Origin: Acrasis kona
Lineage: Eukaryota > Heterolobosea > Eutetramitea > Acrasida > Acrasidae
Length of the DNA stretch: 52,861 nucleotides
Direction: 5' to 3'
NCBI GenBank assembly: GCA_026419775.2
Contig: JAOPGA020000055.1
Coordinates: 1-52,861, forward strand
Position 1 is the stretch's first letter, and the number at the start of each line of letters is the position of its first letter. The position numbers and the translations under genes are program-made. Of the stretch, positions 43,560 to 51,959 are shown piece after piece. The notes under the pieces were generated by a model. The model was not told the DNA's origin. It saw only the letters and a list, made by a program, of their open reading frames with translations, and searched no databases.

Positions 43560-44735
43560 TTAGTTTGATACTTGTACATTTACTTGCTCTAATGGCACCT
43601 GTGCTAATTGTTGATTTCTTGACCTAATTGTTCTCTTCACCTTCAAACCGTACACAACCAGAATTGCAAACCACGCAGCCAAAACAGCGACGACAACAAT
43701 TTTGGTGATTGGGTCGTATACATAAGTGTAGTAGAAACCATCCTCACAGTACACACGCTTCTTGAAGTTCTTCTTTGCGTTGGGGTCGCGGTCCTCTGGC
43801 CTTGTTGGTCCAGTTGGTTGCTCAGGTTGTCCTGGTTGAGGGGCAGGTTTCTGTTGTGGTTGTCTACTCTCTTGTGGCCTTATTGGACCTGCTGGTTGCT
43901 CTGGCTGTTGAGGATGACGGCTACCCGCTGGGACAGGTCTTCTGCTTGGACGTTGTTGTGGGCGACGGCTACCTACGGGACGGTTTGTTCCATATGGTCT
44001 TTGCTTAATAGATTTGGGTAGAACACCAGTTGAATTATTGAATTTACGATACATGGAGCTGTTGTACTTGGGTGGGCAGGGGTCGTGACTTAACATGACT
44101 AGAGCAATTAAAGCCACAGAAGAGAAAATGACCAAATGTTTAAAAAGTCTGGTCTTCAAAGGTTCGTTGTTGAGAGTATGAATTGCGTGCAAGCCTACTG
44201 CTGCACCCCAAACAGCTGTTGGGATAACTGACCAGGGGAAGCCACCGCTCCATAAATTGAATAAAATGAACATCATGTTGATGCTCACGAACCAACAAAT
44301 GTGTTTACGGAATCTCGGGTAATCGTTGGAGTGGTTTTCTCTAATGTATTTGCTACCCATGGCTCCACAGGAGAAGCATGCAATTACCAAAAACCAAGGG
44401 AAGGTGCCTGGTGTGAATAGGAAATATAGTACGAAACTTGCAATGCTTATGCTTGCACAGAACTTGTATCCACTTAATTTTTTGACGTATCGTGTTGTGG
44501 GTGTCCCCTCCCTCTCTGTAGTGTTTACACTGTTTTCTGTATGCACGATAGGTTGGAACATGGCCTGTGCTGGGCTGTATATTGGAACATGTTGTATTGG
44601 AATCTGTTGAATGGGGGCTTGGGGATAAAATTGTTGTTGTTGAGGGTCTCCAAACTGTTGAAGCTGTGGTGGATTGTTCAAATCCTGTGGAACATACACA
44701 AAGGGTTGGTAGTAGGGTTGGTCTGTGTTATTCAT
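43560..44735 (-). CDS. Membrane protein with 2TM-like core and Pro/Gln-rich regions
   Basis: 391 residues, one exon. An N-terminal Gln/Pro-rich stretch (PQQQQFYPQAPIQQIPIQHV) is followed by about four hydrophobic helices between residues 90 and 215. The pattern FTPGTFPWFLVIACFSCGAM and FPWSVIPTAVWGAAVGLHAI resembles the '2TM' family, where W.GI.GLAIHA follows a Pro-Trp pair. A long Arg/Pro/Gln repeat region (RRPQQRPSRRPVPAGSRHPQ) spans about 245-320, and a final helix (ITKIVVVAVLAAWFAILVVY) ends in a cytosolic tail. The repeat region may be extracellular or cytoplasmic. The role is unknown. Confidence 0.7.
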   Translation of the reverse strand: MNNTDQPYYQPFVYVPQDLNNPPQLQQFGDPQQQQFYPQAPIQQIPIQHVPIYSPAQAMFQPIVHTENSVNTTEREGTPTTRYVKKLSGYKFCASISIASFVLYFLFTPGTFPWFLVIACFSCGAMGSKYIRENHSNDYPRFRKHICWFVSINMMFILFNLWSGGFPWSVIPTAVWGAAVGLHAIHTLNNEPLKTRLFKHLVIFSSVALIALVMLSHDPCPPKYNSSMYRKFNNSTGVLPKSIKQRPYGTNRPVGSRRPQQRPSRRPVPAGSRHPQQPEQPAGPIRPQESRQPQQKPAPQPGQPEQPTGPTRPEDRDPNAKKNFKKRVYCEDGFYYTYVYDPITKIVVVAVLAAWFAILVVYGLKVKRTIRSRNQQLAQVPLEQVNVQVSN

Positions 44736-44809
44736 TTATTTCTATTTGATTTTTTGGTTGTCGTGCGCTTTTTTATTTCGGTTGTCGCTTTCCAGTGCGG
44801 AAATTTACC

Positions 44810-44962
44810 TTAGAACGAGTTTCCCCCAACGAGTCCAAATTTAGATTTTGCCTCCTGTACCTCGAAGTTGTTGATGTAAAATAAATATGCGACCGGAGAT
44901 GACGTGAGAACCATTAAAACCGCAACATGAATCATTGTACCCAAACGAGGATTCTCTTTCAT
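44810..44962 (-). CDS. Small single-pass membrane protein (50 residues or longer)
   Basis: The ATG at 44962 gives MKENPRLGTMIHVAVLMVLT and a membrane helix, then YINNFEVQEAKSKFGLVGG. The frame is open another about 33 codons upstream to 45061 without an ATG (IDKYQKRITPNHSPTG), so a first exon may exist. An ATG at 45132 could be joined only by a 23-nt GTAAGT...CTAG intron, which is shorter than others here. VMA21-like assembly factors have this size and layout, but no diagnostic residues are seen. Confidence 0.45.
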   Translation of the reverse strand: MKENPRLGTMIHVAVLMVLTSSPVAYLFYINNFEVQEAKSKFGLVGGNSF

Positions 44963-45207
44963 TGATTTTACACCTGTCGGCGAATGATTGGGCGTGATTC
45001 GTTTTTGGTACTTATCGATGAGGAGTAGCGCGCAATAGCAATCTAGGTCATGACCGCACACTTACAATAGGTGAAGCAAAATTGATACCCCTTGACCTTT
45101 GATGTCGATAGTGTAACAAAAAATTTGAACATTAATATCAATACTTTCAATGTACATTAGAAAACAGAATGTATGTTCAAATAAATTTCAGTTTATTGAT
45201 ATTTAAA

Positions 45208-46422
45208 TCAACGAATTAATTTTTTAAGAGAAGGACAATCCAAAGTAGGATTGTCCAAATTCTCACATCCAAGAAAACTAATGTATGAGAGAGAAGAGGA
45301 TTTTATGAAAGGACTCTTCAAAAGACTACAACTTATCAGATCCAAACGAACCAATTTGCTCATTTTTGGAATGTCCAGCTTCACAATCCAATTATCATTA
45401 ATAGTGATGAAACGAATAGACAAACTTTTCAAATTCTCACAATCAATCAAAGGCTCTGGATTACCGGTTTCACATCCCGCACTTATTTGCAAATGCTCTA
45501 GAGAATCAGAGCTGATGTGTAATTGTGACTTTAATTCTGAAGCATACACAATTTCTAAAGTATGCAAATTTGTGAGGGATTTCAAAATCTTTTGAAGAAA
45601 GAACGGATTCAGCTCATTTGTAAACACAAGACAAAGATTTGTAAGATTAGAGCACCTTCCATCATCCAATGTAAAACGACTGTTATCAGTGTGATATAGT
45701 GTAAGAGATTTTAAATTTGGTAAATTCTTCAGAGTTTCATTTATGACTGCCTCGTTGTTTTCACAATCGCTCATTGTAAGATTTTGTATTGTTGCATTCC
45801 TCACGGGTCTGAGACGAAACAATTTACCTTGTAGAACCATAACAAGTGATTGAAGACATGGAAGAGATGGTAATGTTTTATCAAGCCACTTGACTTTGCA
45901 GACGACATCATCAAGGGACAAGGAAGTGAGTTGTGGATTTTTGGTAATATCAAAAGGTAGGTCTTTTGTCCAATACCAGTGTGAAAAGTGTATTTCTCTT
46001 AGAAATAAAGGACATTCTATATCACCACGGTTCTCGTACCAGTCCTGAGTTAACCCTTTTAACACATCAAATGACATGCTTTTGCTTTTATTATATAAAT
46101 CAAATGTTACATTCATGCACTGCACAAAAGTCATATCATTCATGTCTGCAGAGCAGAGGAATTTGACTTGGCTCCGTTGTGATTTTATGATTTTCATCCA
46201 CGATTTGCACACCAAACATAAAGTCCCTTTTTGTGAATAATTCTCTGTTGGTACAGGAAAGAGCCTGTACGTCCACTTCTTCAAATCTTGTTCAGAAAAT
46301 AAAAACGGGAAAATGCTTGTAGTAAGCACGTGCTCAGGAATCTCCGATATCGACCCATTATTATCGCGCGGGTTCTTTTTTTTGTGAATTTTCGTTTGTT
46401 TGGGCCTGTCCTTCTTCGCCAT
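45208..46422 (-). CDS. F-box and leucine-rich-repeat protein (second copy type)
   Basis: 404 residues from the ATG at 46422. A Lys-rich N-terminus is followed by an F-box at about residues 28-75 (ISEIPEHVLTTSIFPFLFSE, then LCLVCKSWMKIIKSQRS). Leucine-rich repeats fill the rest: LTSLSLDDVVCK, LPNLKSLTLYHTDN, LENLKSLSIRF-like blocks and a final LDCPSLKKLIR. It should act as an SCF substrate receptor. It shares layout, not close sequence, with the gene at 3.2-5.2 kb. Confidence 0.82.
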   Translation of the reverse strand: MAKKDRPKQTKIHKKKNPRDNNGSISEIPEHVLTTSIFPFLFSEQDLKKWTYRLFPVPTENYSQKGTLCLVCKSWMKIIKSQRSQVKFLCSADMNDMTFVQCMNVTFDLYNKSKSMSFDVLKGLTQDWYENRGDIECPLFLREIHFSHWYWTKDLPFDITKNPQLTSLSLDDVVCKVKWLDKTLPSLPCLQSLVMVLQGKLFRLRPVRNATIQNLTMSDCENNEAVINETLKNLPNLKSLTLYHTDNSRFTLDDGRCSNLTNLCLVFTNELNPFFLQKILKSLTNLHTLEIVYASELKSQLHISSDSLEHLQISAGCETGNPEPLIDCENLKSLSIRFITINDNWIVKLDIPKMSKLVRLDLISCSLLKSPFIKSSSLSYISFLGCENLDNPTLDCPSLKKLIR

Positions 46423-46485
46423 CTTCAAAGCGGTTGATTTGTTTACAAAGAAAACAAACTTTGAAGAAGGATGGCCAAACTAAAT

Positions 46486-47400
46486 TTAAAGACGTACTTT
46501 ATTTTTAAGAGAATATCCCAAATAATTACCAAACAGGAAACCATTTTCATAAATGTCAGAGATAATGTAGTTGCAGGGATTGTTTCCACTCAATATAGAC
46601 ATAAAGATGTTTTCTAAACTCTTTAGGGATAACCGTGGGCTCATTCCTCTCATCTCACTTGGAGGACAAGAACTGAGACCAACTTTATTTGATAATTTAA
46701 TCATCTCATCTGGGGTAATAAACAAACGCCAGTCATGTGCCCCCCTTGGAATAATTTTAATTATATGTTCAGTGAATATAATGAACGCAACAGTGAATCT
46801 GTTTCTGTTAATTGTATCATACAAGAATATACCTCCGGGCTTTAGTATTCGTGACACCTCCGACATTGCTAAGGTGAGGTCATGCAGGTGTTCCAAGACA
46901 TCACTCATAACAACTACATCAGCAAAGGAATCCGGTAATGGAATTGAATACGCCGAGGACACGGCGTAATGTATGTTATTAACATTGCTCTGCTTGGCAT
47001 GATCAGCAGCAGTTTGGATGGAATTAGATGATTGGTCCAAACCTGTAATGTTTGAGCTGGGATTGATAATTGCAAGAGCCTCCGTAAGAATTCCCCCTCC
47101 GCAACCGATGTCAACAATATTTAGGTTACTTCCATTGACATGTTCTCTTATCAAGTTTTGAAAGTAATCTCGACGGACTGGATTAAGTGCATGCAAACCT
47201 GATGTAATACTTTTAGAACTCAAATCCCACCAACCCTCCACAAAAAATTTTTCATTGTACATGTTATTGTCTATTGTTGTGCATGATTCAGGGATAACTG
47301 AAAGTCTGTCATTGAATTCCTGTGGAGGTTGAAAAATCTTATCTCCCATCAATAAAATAATGATACAAACAAGTGTGACGATCACAATATCTTTGAGCAT
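46486..47400 (-). CDS. SAM-dependent methyltransferase, COQ3/UbiG-like, membrane-anchored
   Basis: 304 residues from the ATG at 47400. Residues about 2-20 form a hydrophobic helix (LKDIVIVTLVCIIILLMG). WWDLSSKSITSGLHALNPVR is a UbiG/COQ3 hallmark. Motif I is NLNIVDIGCGGGILTEALAI, and VVVMSDVLEHL (motif II) and LKPGGIFLYDTINRNRF follow; the last matches the 'LFxSTINRT' block of ubiquinone O-methyltransferases. COQ3 normally carries a mitochondrial presequence; the N-terminal membrane helix instead suggests an ER- or inner-membrane-anchored relative, so the substrate is open. It lies 63 bp downstream of an F-box gene on the same strand. Confidence 0.82.
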   Translation of the reverse strand: MLKDIVIVTLVCIIILLMGDKIFQPPQEFNDRLSVIPESCTTIDNNMYNEKFFVEGWWDLSSKSITSGLHALNPVRRDYFQNLIREHVNGSNLNIVDIGCGGGILTEALAIINPSSNITGLDQSSNSIQTAADHAKQSNVNNIHYAVSSAYSIPLPDSFADVVVMSDVLEHLHDLTLAMSEVSRILKPGGIFLYDTINRNRFTVAFIIFTEHIIKIIPRGAHDWRLFITPDEMIKLSNKVGLSSCPPSEMRGMSPRLSLKSLENIFMSILSGNNPCNYIISDIYENGFLFGNYLGYSLKNKVRL

Positions 47401-47481
47401 GCCTTTTCTTATTAATAGTTTTGTAACAGCTCGCAAAAGAGGTTTAACATTTCAAGAGCAGATTTACATAAAGTAGTTTGT

Positions 47482-48062
47482 TTATTTCCCCTCCTTATTT
47501 TCTATTGCTTTCTTTAGGTTGTTGAGCCAAGTTTGTTGGAATAGACTTGTCATTACTGAAGCGAATTTTCTATTAAGCAATCCTCCGGAGAAAGTTATTT
47601 GGGTCTTGACAGTTGTCCTTTCGTAGCCCTGTTATGTGTTAGAATAATAAAAAGTTTCATCAAACCAGTGCGGGAACAAACGTGAGAACAATTACTCCTT
47701 TTACTCCAATCTCGTTGTTGATGGTTTCAACTATCTTCTCATCCTTTGTTAATTCAAGAGTTCCCTGACTGACCGCCTTCGTTCCAAAATAACTCATTCC
47801 TGGATAAACTTCGGTTATGGTAAAATTTTTAATATTTTTGTCCTTAGAACGATGCTCTACTACTTCAACTCTGAAAAGTGTGATTATCAAAGTATCGGGG
47901 TACTTACACGCAAGGATTTAATCTCTGGAATCGCTCAGGGTCTTGAAGATAATTATATATGTGTGATGTGTGTGAATGAATCTCTACTTCGTGATTCAAA
48001 ACATCTGGGTACAGCAGGAACGCGAAACAAACAACTAACAATGGTATTACAATCTTTTTCAT
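47482..48062 (-). CDS. SRPBCC (START/Bet v 1-like) protein with signal anchor
   Basis: Three exons (48062-47908, 47870-47666, 47628-47482), with introns of 37 nt, give 168 residues. A hydrophobic N-terminus (MKKIVIPLLVVCFAFLLYPD) is a signal peptide or anchor. The SRPBCC signature appears as HTSHIYNYLQDPERFQRLNP at the usual place ('V....D.ERF..L.P'). The strands VEVVEHRSKDKNIKNFTIT and TTVKTQITFSGGLLNRKFAS and the C-terminal helix LFQQTWLNNLKKAIE follow. Such folds bind lipids or hydrophobic ligands in a cavity. The ligand is unknown. Confidence 0.72.
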
Positions 48063-48303
48063 TTTTTCTGGTTTAGCTCATTTGGTTGGAAATTTCTTCA
48101 AATAATCTGTGGAGTTCCATCCGACAGTTCAAAACACGAAGTCCGAAAATCCGAATTCCCGACTGTAAGTTAAATTATGAATTAGAGCTCGCTAAATTTT
48201 AAACATTCAAAAACTTTCAGTTATCAATGCTGATAGCATTATTCTTTATGCAAGTCCCAGCTACGAACATCGACAAATATTGATAATAGATATTTATTAA
48301 ACT

Positions 48304-49533
48304 TTAATGATTGCTGTTCAACAAAGCAACATCATTTGCAGCTTCCACATTCAACACATTGGCATTGCTCAAGATACCCTCATCGTTGATGTACGTCGCT
48401 CCGTTATTACCATTGTTAACAGAGTTGCCCGCACTTCCACCAAGCACTGTTCCACCATTTCCACCCAAGATATTACCTGCGCCAATGATACGTTTGTTGT
48501 TCAACAATGCTACTCCATTAAGTACACTAGGGTTTAAGATGTTGACATTGCTCAACACACCTTCGTCATTGGTGTAACTTGGTCCACCAACGCCATTGTT
48601 GACAGAGTTACCTGCATTGCCACCAAGAACAGTTCCATCATTGCCACCTAAAATGTTTCCTAATCCAATAATTCTTTGTCTTAGAGATCTCAACTTGTTC
48701 TGACGAGCACTGTTCAAAAGTGCCAGGTCATTAGCAGCGTCAACGTTCAATACGCCAACGTTGCTCAAGATGCCTTCGTCATTGACATAAGTAGGTCCTC
48801 CGATCCCATTGTTGACAGAGTTGCCAGCGCTTCCGCCAAGCACTGTTCCACCGTTACCTCCTAAGATGTTTCCTAATCCAATTATTCTTTGTTTTCTAGC
48901 ACTATTTAACAAGGCGACATCGTTGGCAGCAGCGACGTTTAAAACATTAGCATTGCTCAGGATTCCCTCATCATTGATGTAAGTTGGTCCACCAACACCG
49001 CTGTTGACTGAATTTCCTGCATTACCACCCATGATGCTGCCGTCATTTCCACCAAGAATGTTACCTAACCCAATGATTCTTTGTTTTCTACCACTGTTGA
49101 GGGCAGATACACCATTTAATGCCGCTGCATTCAACACATTGGCATTGCTCAAGATACCCTCATCGTTGATGTACGTCGCTCCGTTACCACCATTGTTGAC
49201 TGAATTTCCACCGTTTCCACCAAGCACTGTTCCACCATTTCCACCCAAGATATTACCTGCGCCAATGATACGTTTGTTGTTCAACAATGCTACTCCATTA
49301 AGTACACTAGGGTTTAAGATGTTGACATTGCTCAACACACCTTCGTCATTGGTGTAACTTGGTCCACCAACGCCATTGTTAATAGAGCTACCTGCATTGC
49401 CACCAAGTACTGACCCACCGTTACCACCTAGAATGTTGCCCAAGCCAATGATTCTGGTATTGCGTCTTTGGGCTTTGGCACACACGACAAACAATGCCAT
49501 GAATAAAGCAAAGGACATAACGATGAATCTCAT
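48304..49533 (-). CDS. Secreted Asn/Gly-rich protein made of six tandem repeats
   Basis: 409 residues. A signal peptide (MRFIVMSFALFMALFVVCAK) is followed by six repeats of about 61-71 residues, each opening RIIG(L/A)GNILGGN, then a Gly/Asn/Ser block ending in NDEGILSNANVLN and closing with ALLN. Dibasic or RKQ sites separate most units (NKRIIG, RKQRIIG), the pattern expected of a matrix polymer or a precursor cut between repeats. No enzyme motif exists. Units 1-2 and 5-6 are almost identical in DNA, so gene conversion or unequal exchange has acted. Cyst, spore or slime-matrix function is inference. Confidence 0.85.
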   Translation of the reverse strand: MRFIVMSFALFMALFVVCAKAQRRNTRIIGLGNILGGNGGSVLGGNAGSSINNGVGGPSYTNDEGVLSNVNILNPSVLNGVALLNNKRIIGAGNILGGNGGTVLGGNGGNSVNNGGNGATYINDEGILSNANVLNAAALNGVSALNSGRKQRIIGLGNILGGNDGSIMGGNAGNSVNSGVGGPTYINDEGILSNANVLNVAAANDVALLNSARKQRIIGLGNILGGNGGTVLGGSAGNSVNNGIGGPTYVNDEGILSNVGVLNVDAANDLALLNSARQNKLRSLRQRIIGLGNILGGNDGTVLGGNAGNSVNNGVGGPSYTNDEGVLSNVNILNPSVLNGVALLNNKRIIGAGNILGGNGGTVLGGSAGNSVNNGNNGATYINDEGILSNANVLNVEAANDVALLNSNH

Positions 49534-49722
49534 GTTTTGTTGTTGTTTGTTGTGTTGTTATGTTTTAAAGATAATATTTTATTGACTTTTTATAGTTTCA
49601 GATGTGATTGATTCTGTTCTAGATAATAATAGATTACATCTTGTATGGGTGGTAGGCCAACAGATTTTTTGATTTTGATAATTATCCGCGGATATCAAAT
49701 CAGATTGAGATTGAAACACGAC

Positions 49723-50309
49723 TCATATTCTAATGGGAGGTGCGCTTTGAAGTGCATGTGTGCCAAGTATCTGATTAGTGAATGAAAAACCCAGAGCATT
49801 CTGATCTTGTAGTGTGTCCAACATTAAAGCATTGAAATCATCTTGATTTATCAAACCTTCATCCAATTTCTTAGAAGGTGCCTGAGGATGGTATGAATCT
49901 ATTTTATTCAAAATCAATCTCAAGGCCACAGCAGCTCTATCTTCTTTTGGTGGCTCCTCAGATGCTTTCTTTTTTTGCGCATTGTAGTCGGCTTGATACT
50001 TTGATGCAGCATTGAAAAGGTAGTCCGCATACTTGATAAATGTTTTTGCTAATTCCTCCTTGGTTCCTGATACCTTTAAATTCTCCTTGCTTAATGCCTT
50101 CACTTCTTTCAACCATCTGATAAGCGTCTTCAGCTGGTCTACAGTGAGCTTGTTTATTGTATTTTCCAAGCCTTCACTCTTGTTACTGATCATAGTGATA
50201 ATGCTAAGGATTTTTGCATCCAAGTGCATCTCTGATAGCCTCGCTTCCAACTGTGAAAAAGTACAGATGGACAAACCACTTTGTGCATGTTGAGTTGTTT
50301 AATGTCCAT
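49723..50309 (-). CDS. SAP-domain protein
   Basis: 185 residues. An SAP motif (DNA/RNA-binding helix-loop-helix) spans about residues 45-80: LTVDQLKTLIRWLKEVKALS then KENLKVSGTKEELAKTFIKY, with the classic 'L..SGTK.EL' core. A helical, charged C-terminus follows. The main exon is 50250-49723. I join it to a ten-codon exon (50309-50280, MDIKQLNMHK) through a 29-nt GTGG...CACAG stretch, shorter than other introns. The alternative is an internal ATG giving MHLDAKILSIITMISNKSEG. The role may be chromatin or RNA related; only the SAP domain supports it. Confidence 0.65.
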
Positions 50310-50776
50310 AAAAACGAAGCGGCAATCCTTGCTCCTCTCGTCGCTCAGAATAGCAAATGGGCAAAGGGGAGCGGCAGGTATCATTTTTACCTACCCCCCC
50401 CTCAAAAATTTTTAATTTTAATCATTTCTAACCCCTCCAAAAACAAAATCATGTTTACTTAAAGAAAAGATGATTCCTGCCGCTCCTCTTTTGACCTCCC
50501 TACTTTGAACCGAAATCATTGTATACCCCCCCCACTAGAAATATTGAAAAGATGATTCCTGCCGCTCCCTAAACATAGCCCTCCACTTCCATTGTTTGTG
50601 CCTGGCGTTGCGTCATTGTTTTGATTGAACCCTTTATAAAAAAACACCAACTTCGCACGCCAAGCGACAAACGTCCAAATAAACATGAGCCNATATACCT
50701 CTGATAAGGAAGCATCCAAACTAGTATGTCACTGCTTTGAACTTTATTAAAGACATGCAGACAAAATGTCTATTAA
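50310..50776. other. Repeat-rich gap
   Basis: 467 bp with poly-C runs (near 50394 and 50527), duplicated 22-mers and one N at 50692. It includes the candidate miniature element below. A short spliceable start (MS-YTSDKEASKL at about 50685-50722, GTATGT donor) does not extend into a gene. Confidence 0.45.
50367..50569. mobile_element. Candidate MITE with 23-bp terminal inverted repeats
   Basis: The left end 50367-50389 (GGGAGCGGCAGGTATCATTT...) and the right end 50547-50569 (...ATGATTCCTGCCGCTCCC) are inverted repeats with about two mismatches. An internal direct copy of the right end lies at 50465-50486. The 203-bp body has no coding frame. No convincing target-site duplication is visible (only a short AAA on both sides), so the call is tentative. 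Confidence 0.45.
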
Positions 50777-51959
50777 ATGATGAAACATTTTACTTATCTT
50801 GCTACAAACGTCAAAGAAACTGAAGATAACGCTATTGCGTTAATGGGAGAGGAAGGCAATGAAGGAATATTGGTGAAAATGAGGAAAATCTTACAGATTG
50901 CAAATGCTTCCATGTTGGAAAAATGGAATGGATGGAAAGGTTCAAAAATGGGAGAATATGAGGAAGAAAATAAAGAGGAGTGGCTGAGTGAAATACAACA
51001 AATATATAACGATATTGTCCCAAACAAGGCGAATGTGGAAGCATCAGAAGAAGCGTCAGAAGAAGAGTCAGAAAAAGATGATGCGAGAGATACATTATAT
51101 GACAATACAACCGAACTTATGAAATCAATCAAGAGGCCAGGTTCAAGAGCACAAAAATCTTGTTCAAAAAAGGAAGCGCCATTCAATGCCAACAGTTATT
51201 TGACAAAATTAGAAATAACTGCACCCCATACACATACCACGCCTCAATTCACAACACACAACATCATGTACCAAATGTATTTAATTGTTAATATAGGCAA
51301 TACCGAAAAGTCGTTCCGCTTAATTAAAAACATTGGAACCAAATCCATAAATTTCTATGTTCAAGAAGAAGGCATGTCATTAAAGTGGTATGTTCTAAGA
51401 GGTTCGAAATATTCTTGGTTTGATTCGCTGTCATCACCAGAGAAGGTCAAACATTTATACAAGTTCAACACAAGACTTTCAATTTGATAATCCAAGTAAC
51501 AAATATACATTCTTAAATGCATTTAATTATTTAGTACCAGAAAATACTGAACATGAGAATAATGAGAGCAACCCAAACTGTACCTTTATTAACTTTCCTT
51601 TGATTGAGCATATTGCACATGGTTTTGAAATTCTTAAAGGGGACTTTAAACATATCATTGGTTTAGAAAACCATGAAATTTGAAGCACTTTTGAATACAT
51701 GGACTCAAGAATTGTAAGTGTAAAGCACAATGTTTTTAATCAAAACGTCGACGATATGATTTGAGATGTATTTTTAAACTTACAAGAGCATCCTTACTTT
51801 ATTGAGAACAGAGACAAACTGAGAAATGTGGATCAAGCGATTCAACAAGCACTTCAGAGTTCTCAAGCCTCTTTCTGTATTCCAAAAAATATCTACAATA
51901 CTCATGGAAACTTCCCGTTCCATTTGGACCGCTTAATGTGTTTACAAGGCAAATTGTGA
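50777..51959 (+). pseudogene. Decayed or mis-spliced gene
   Basis: The ATG at 50777 opens 236 codons (MMKHFTYLATNVKETEDNAI...), with an acidic middle (EASEEASEEESEKDDARDT) and a folded-looking end (LRGSKYSWFDSLSSPEKVKH). It then stops, while the overlapping frame continues DFQFDNPSNKYTFLNAFNYL to 51681. Reading past two TGA codons (51682 and near 51761), that frame stays open to 51959 (IENRDKLRNVDQAIQQALQS, then HGNFPFHLDRLMCLQGKL). The pattern of one frameshift and two TGAs fits a pseudogene better than any splice I could find. No family is recognised. Confidence 0.5.

Noticed and set aside
48307-49585. Long plus-strand frames opposite the repeat protein
   Set aside because: They repeat with the same period as the minus-strand gene and are Pro/Ala/Leu-rich mirror readings. 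The minus frame has the signal peptide and consistent units.
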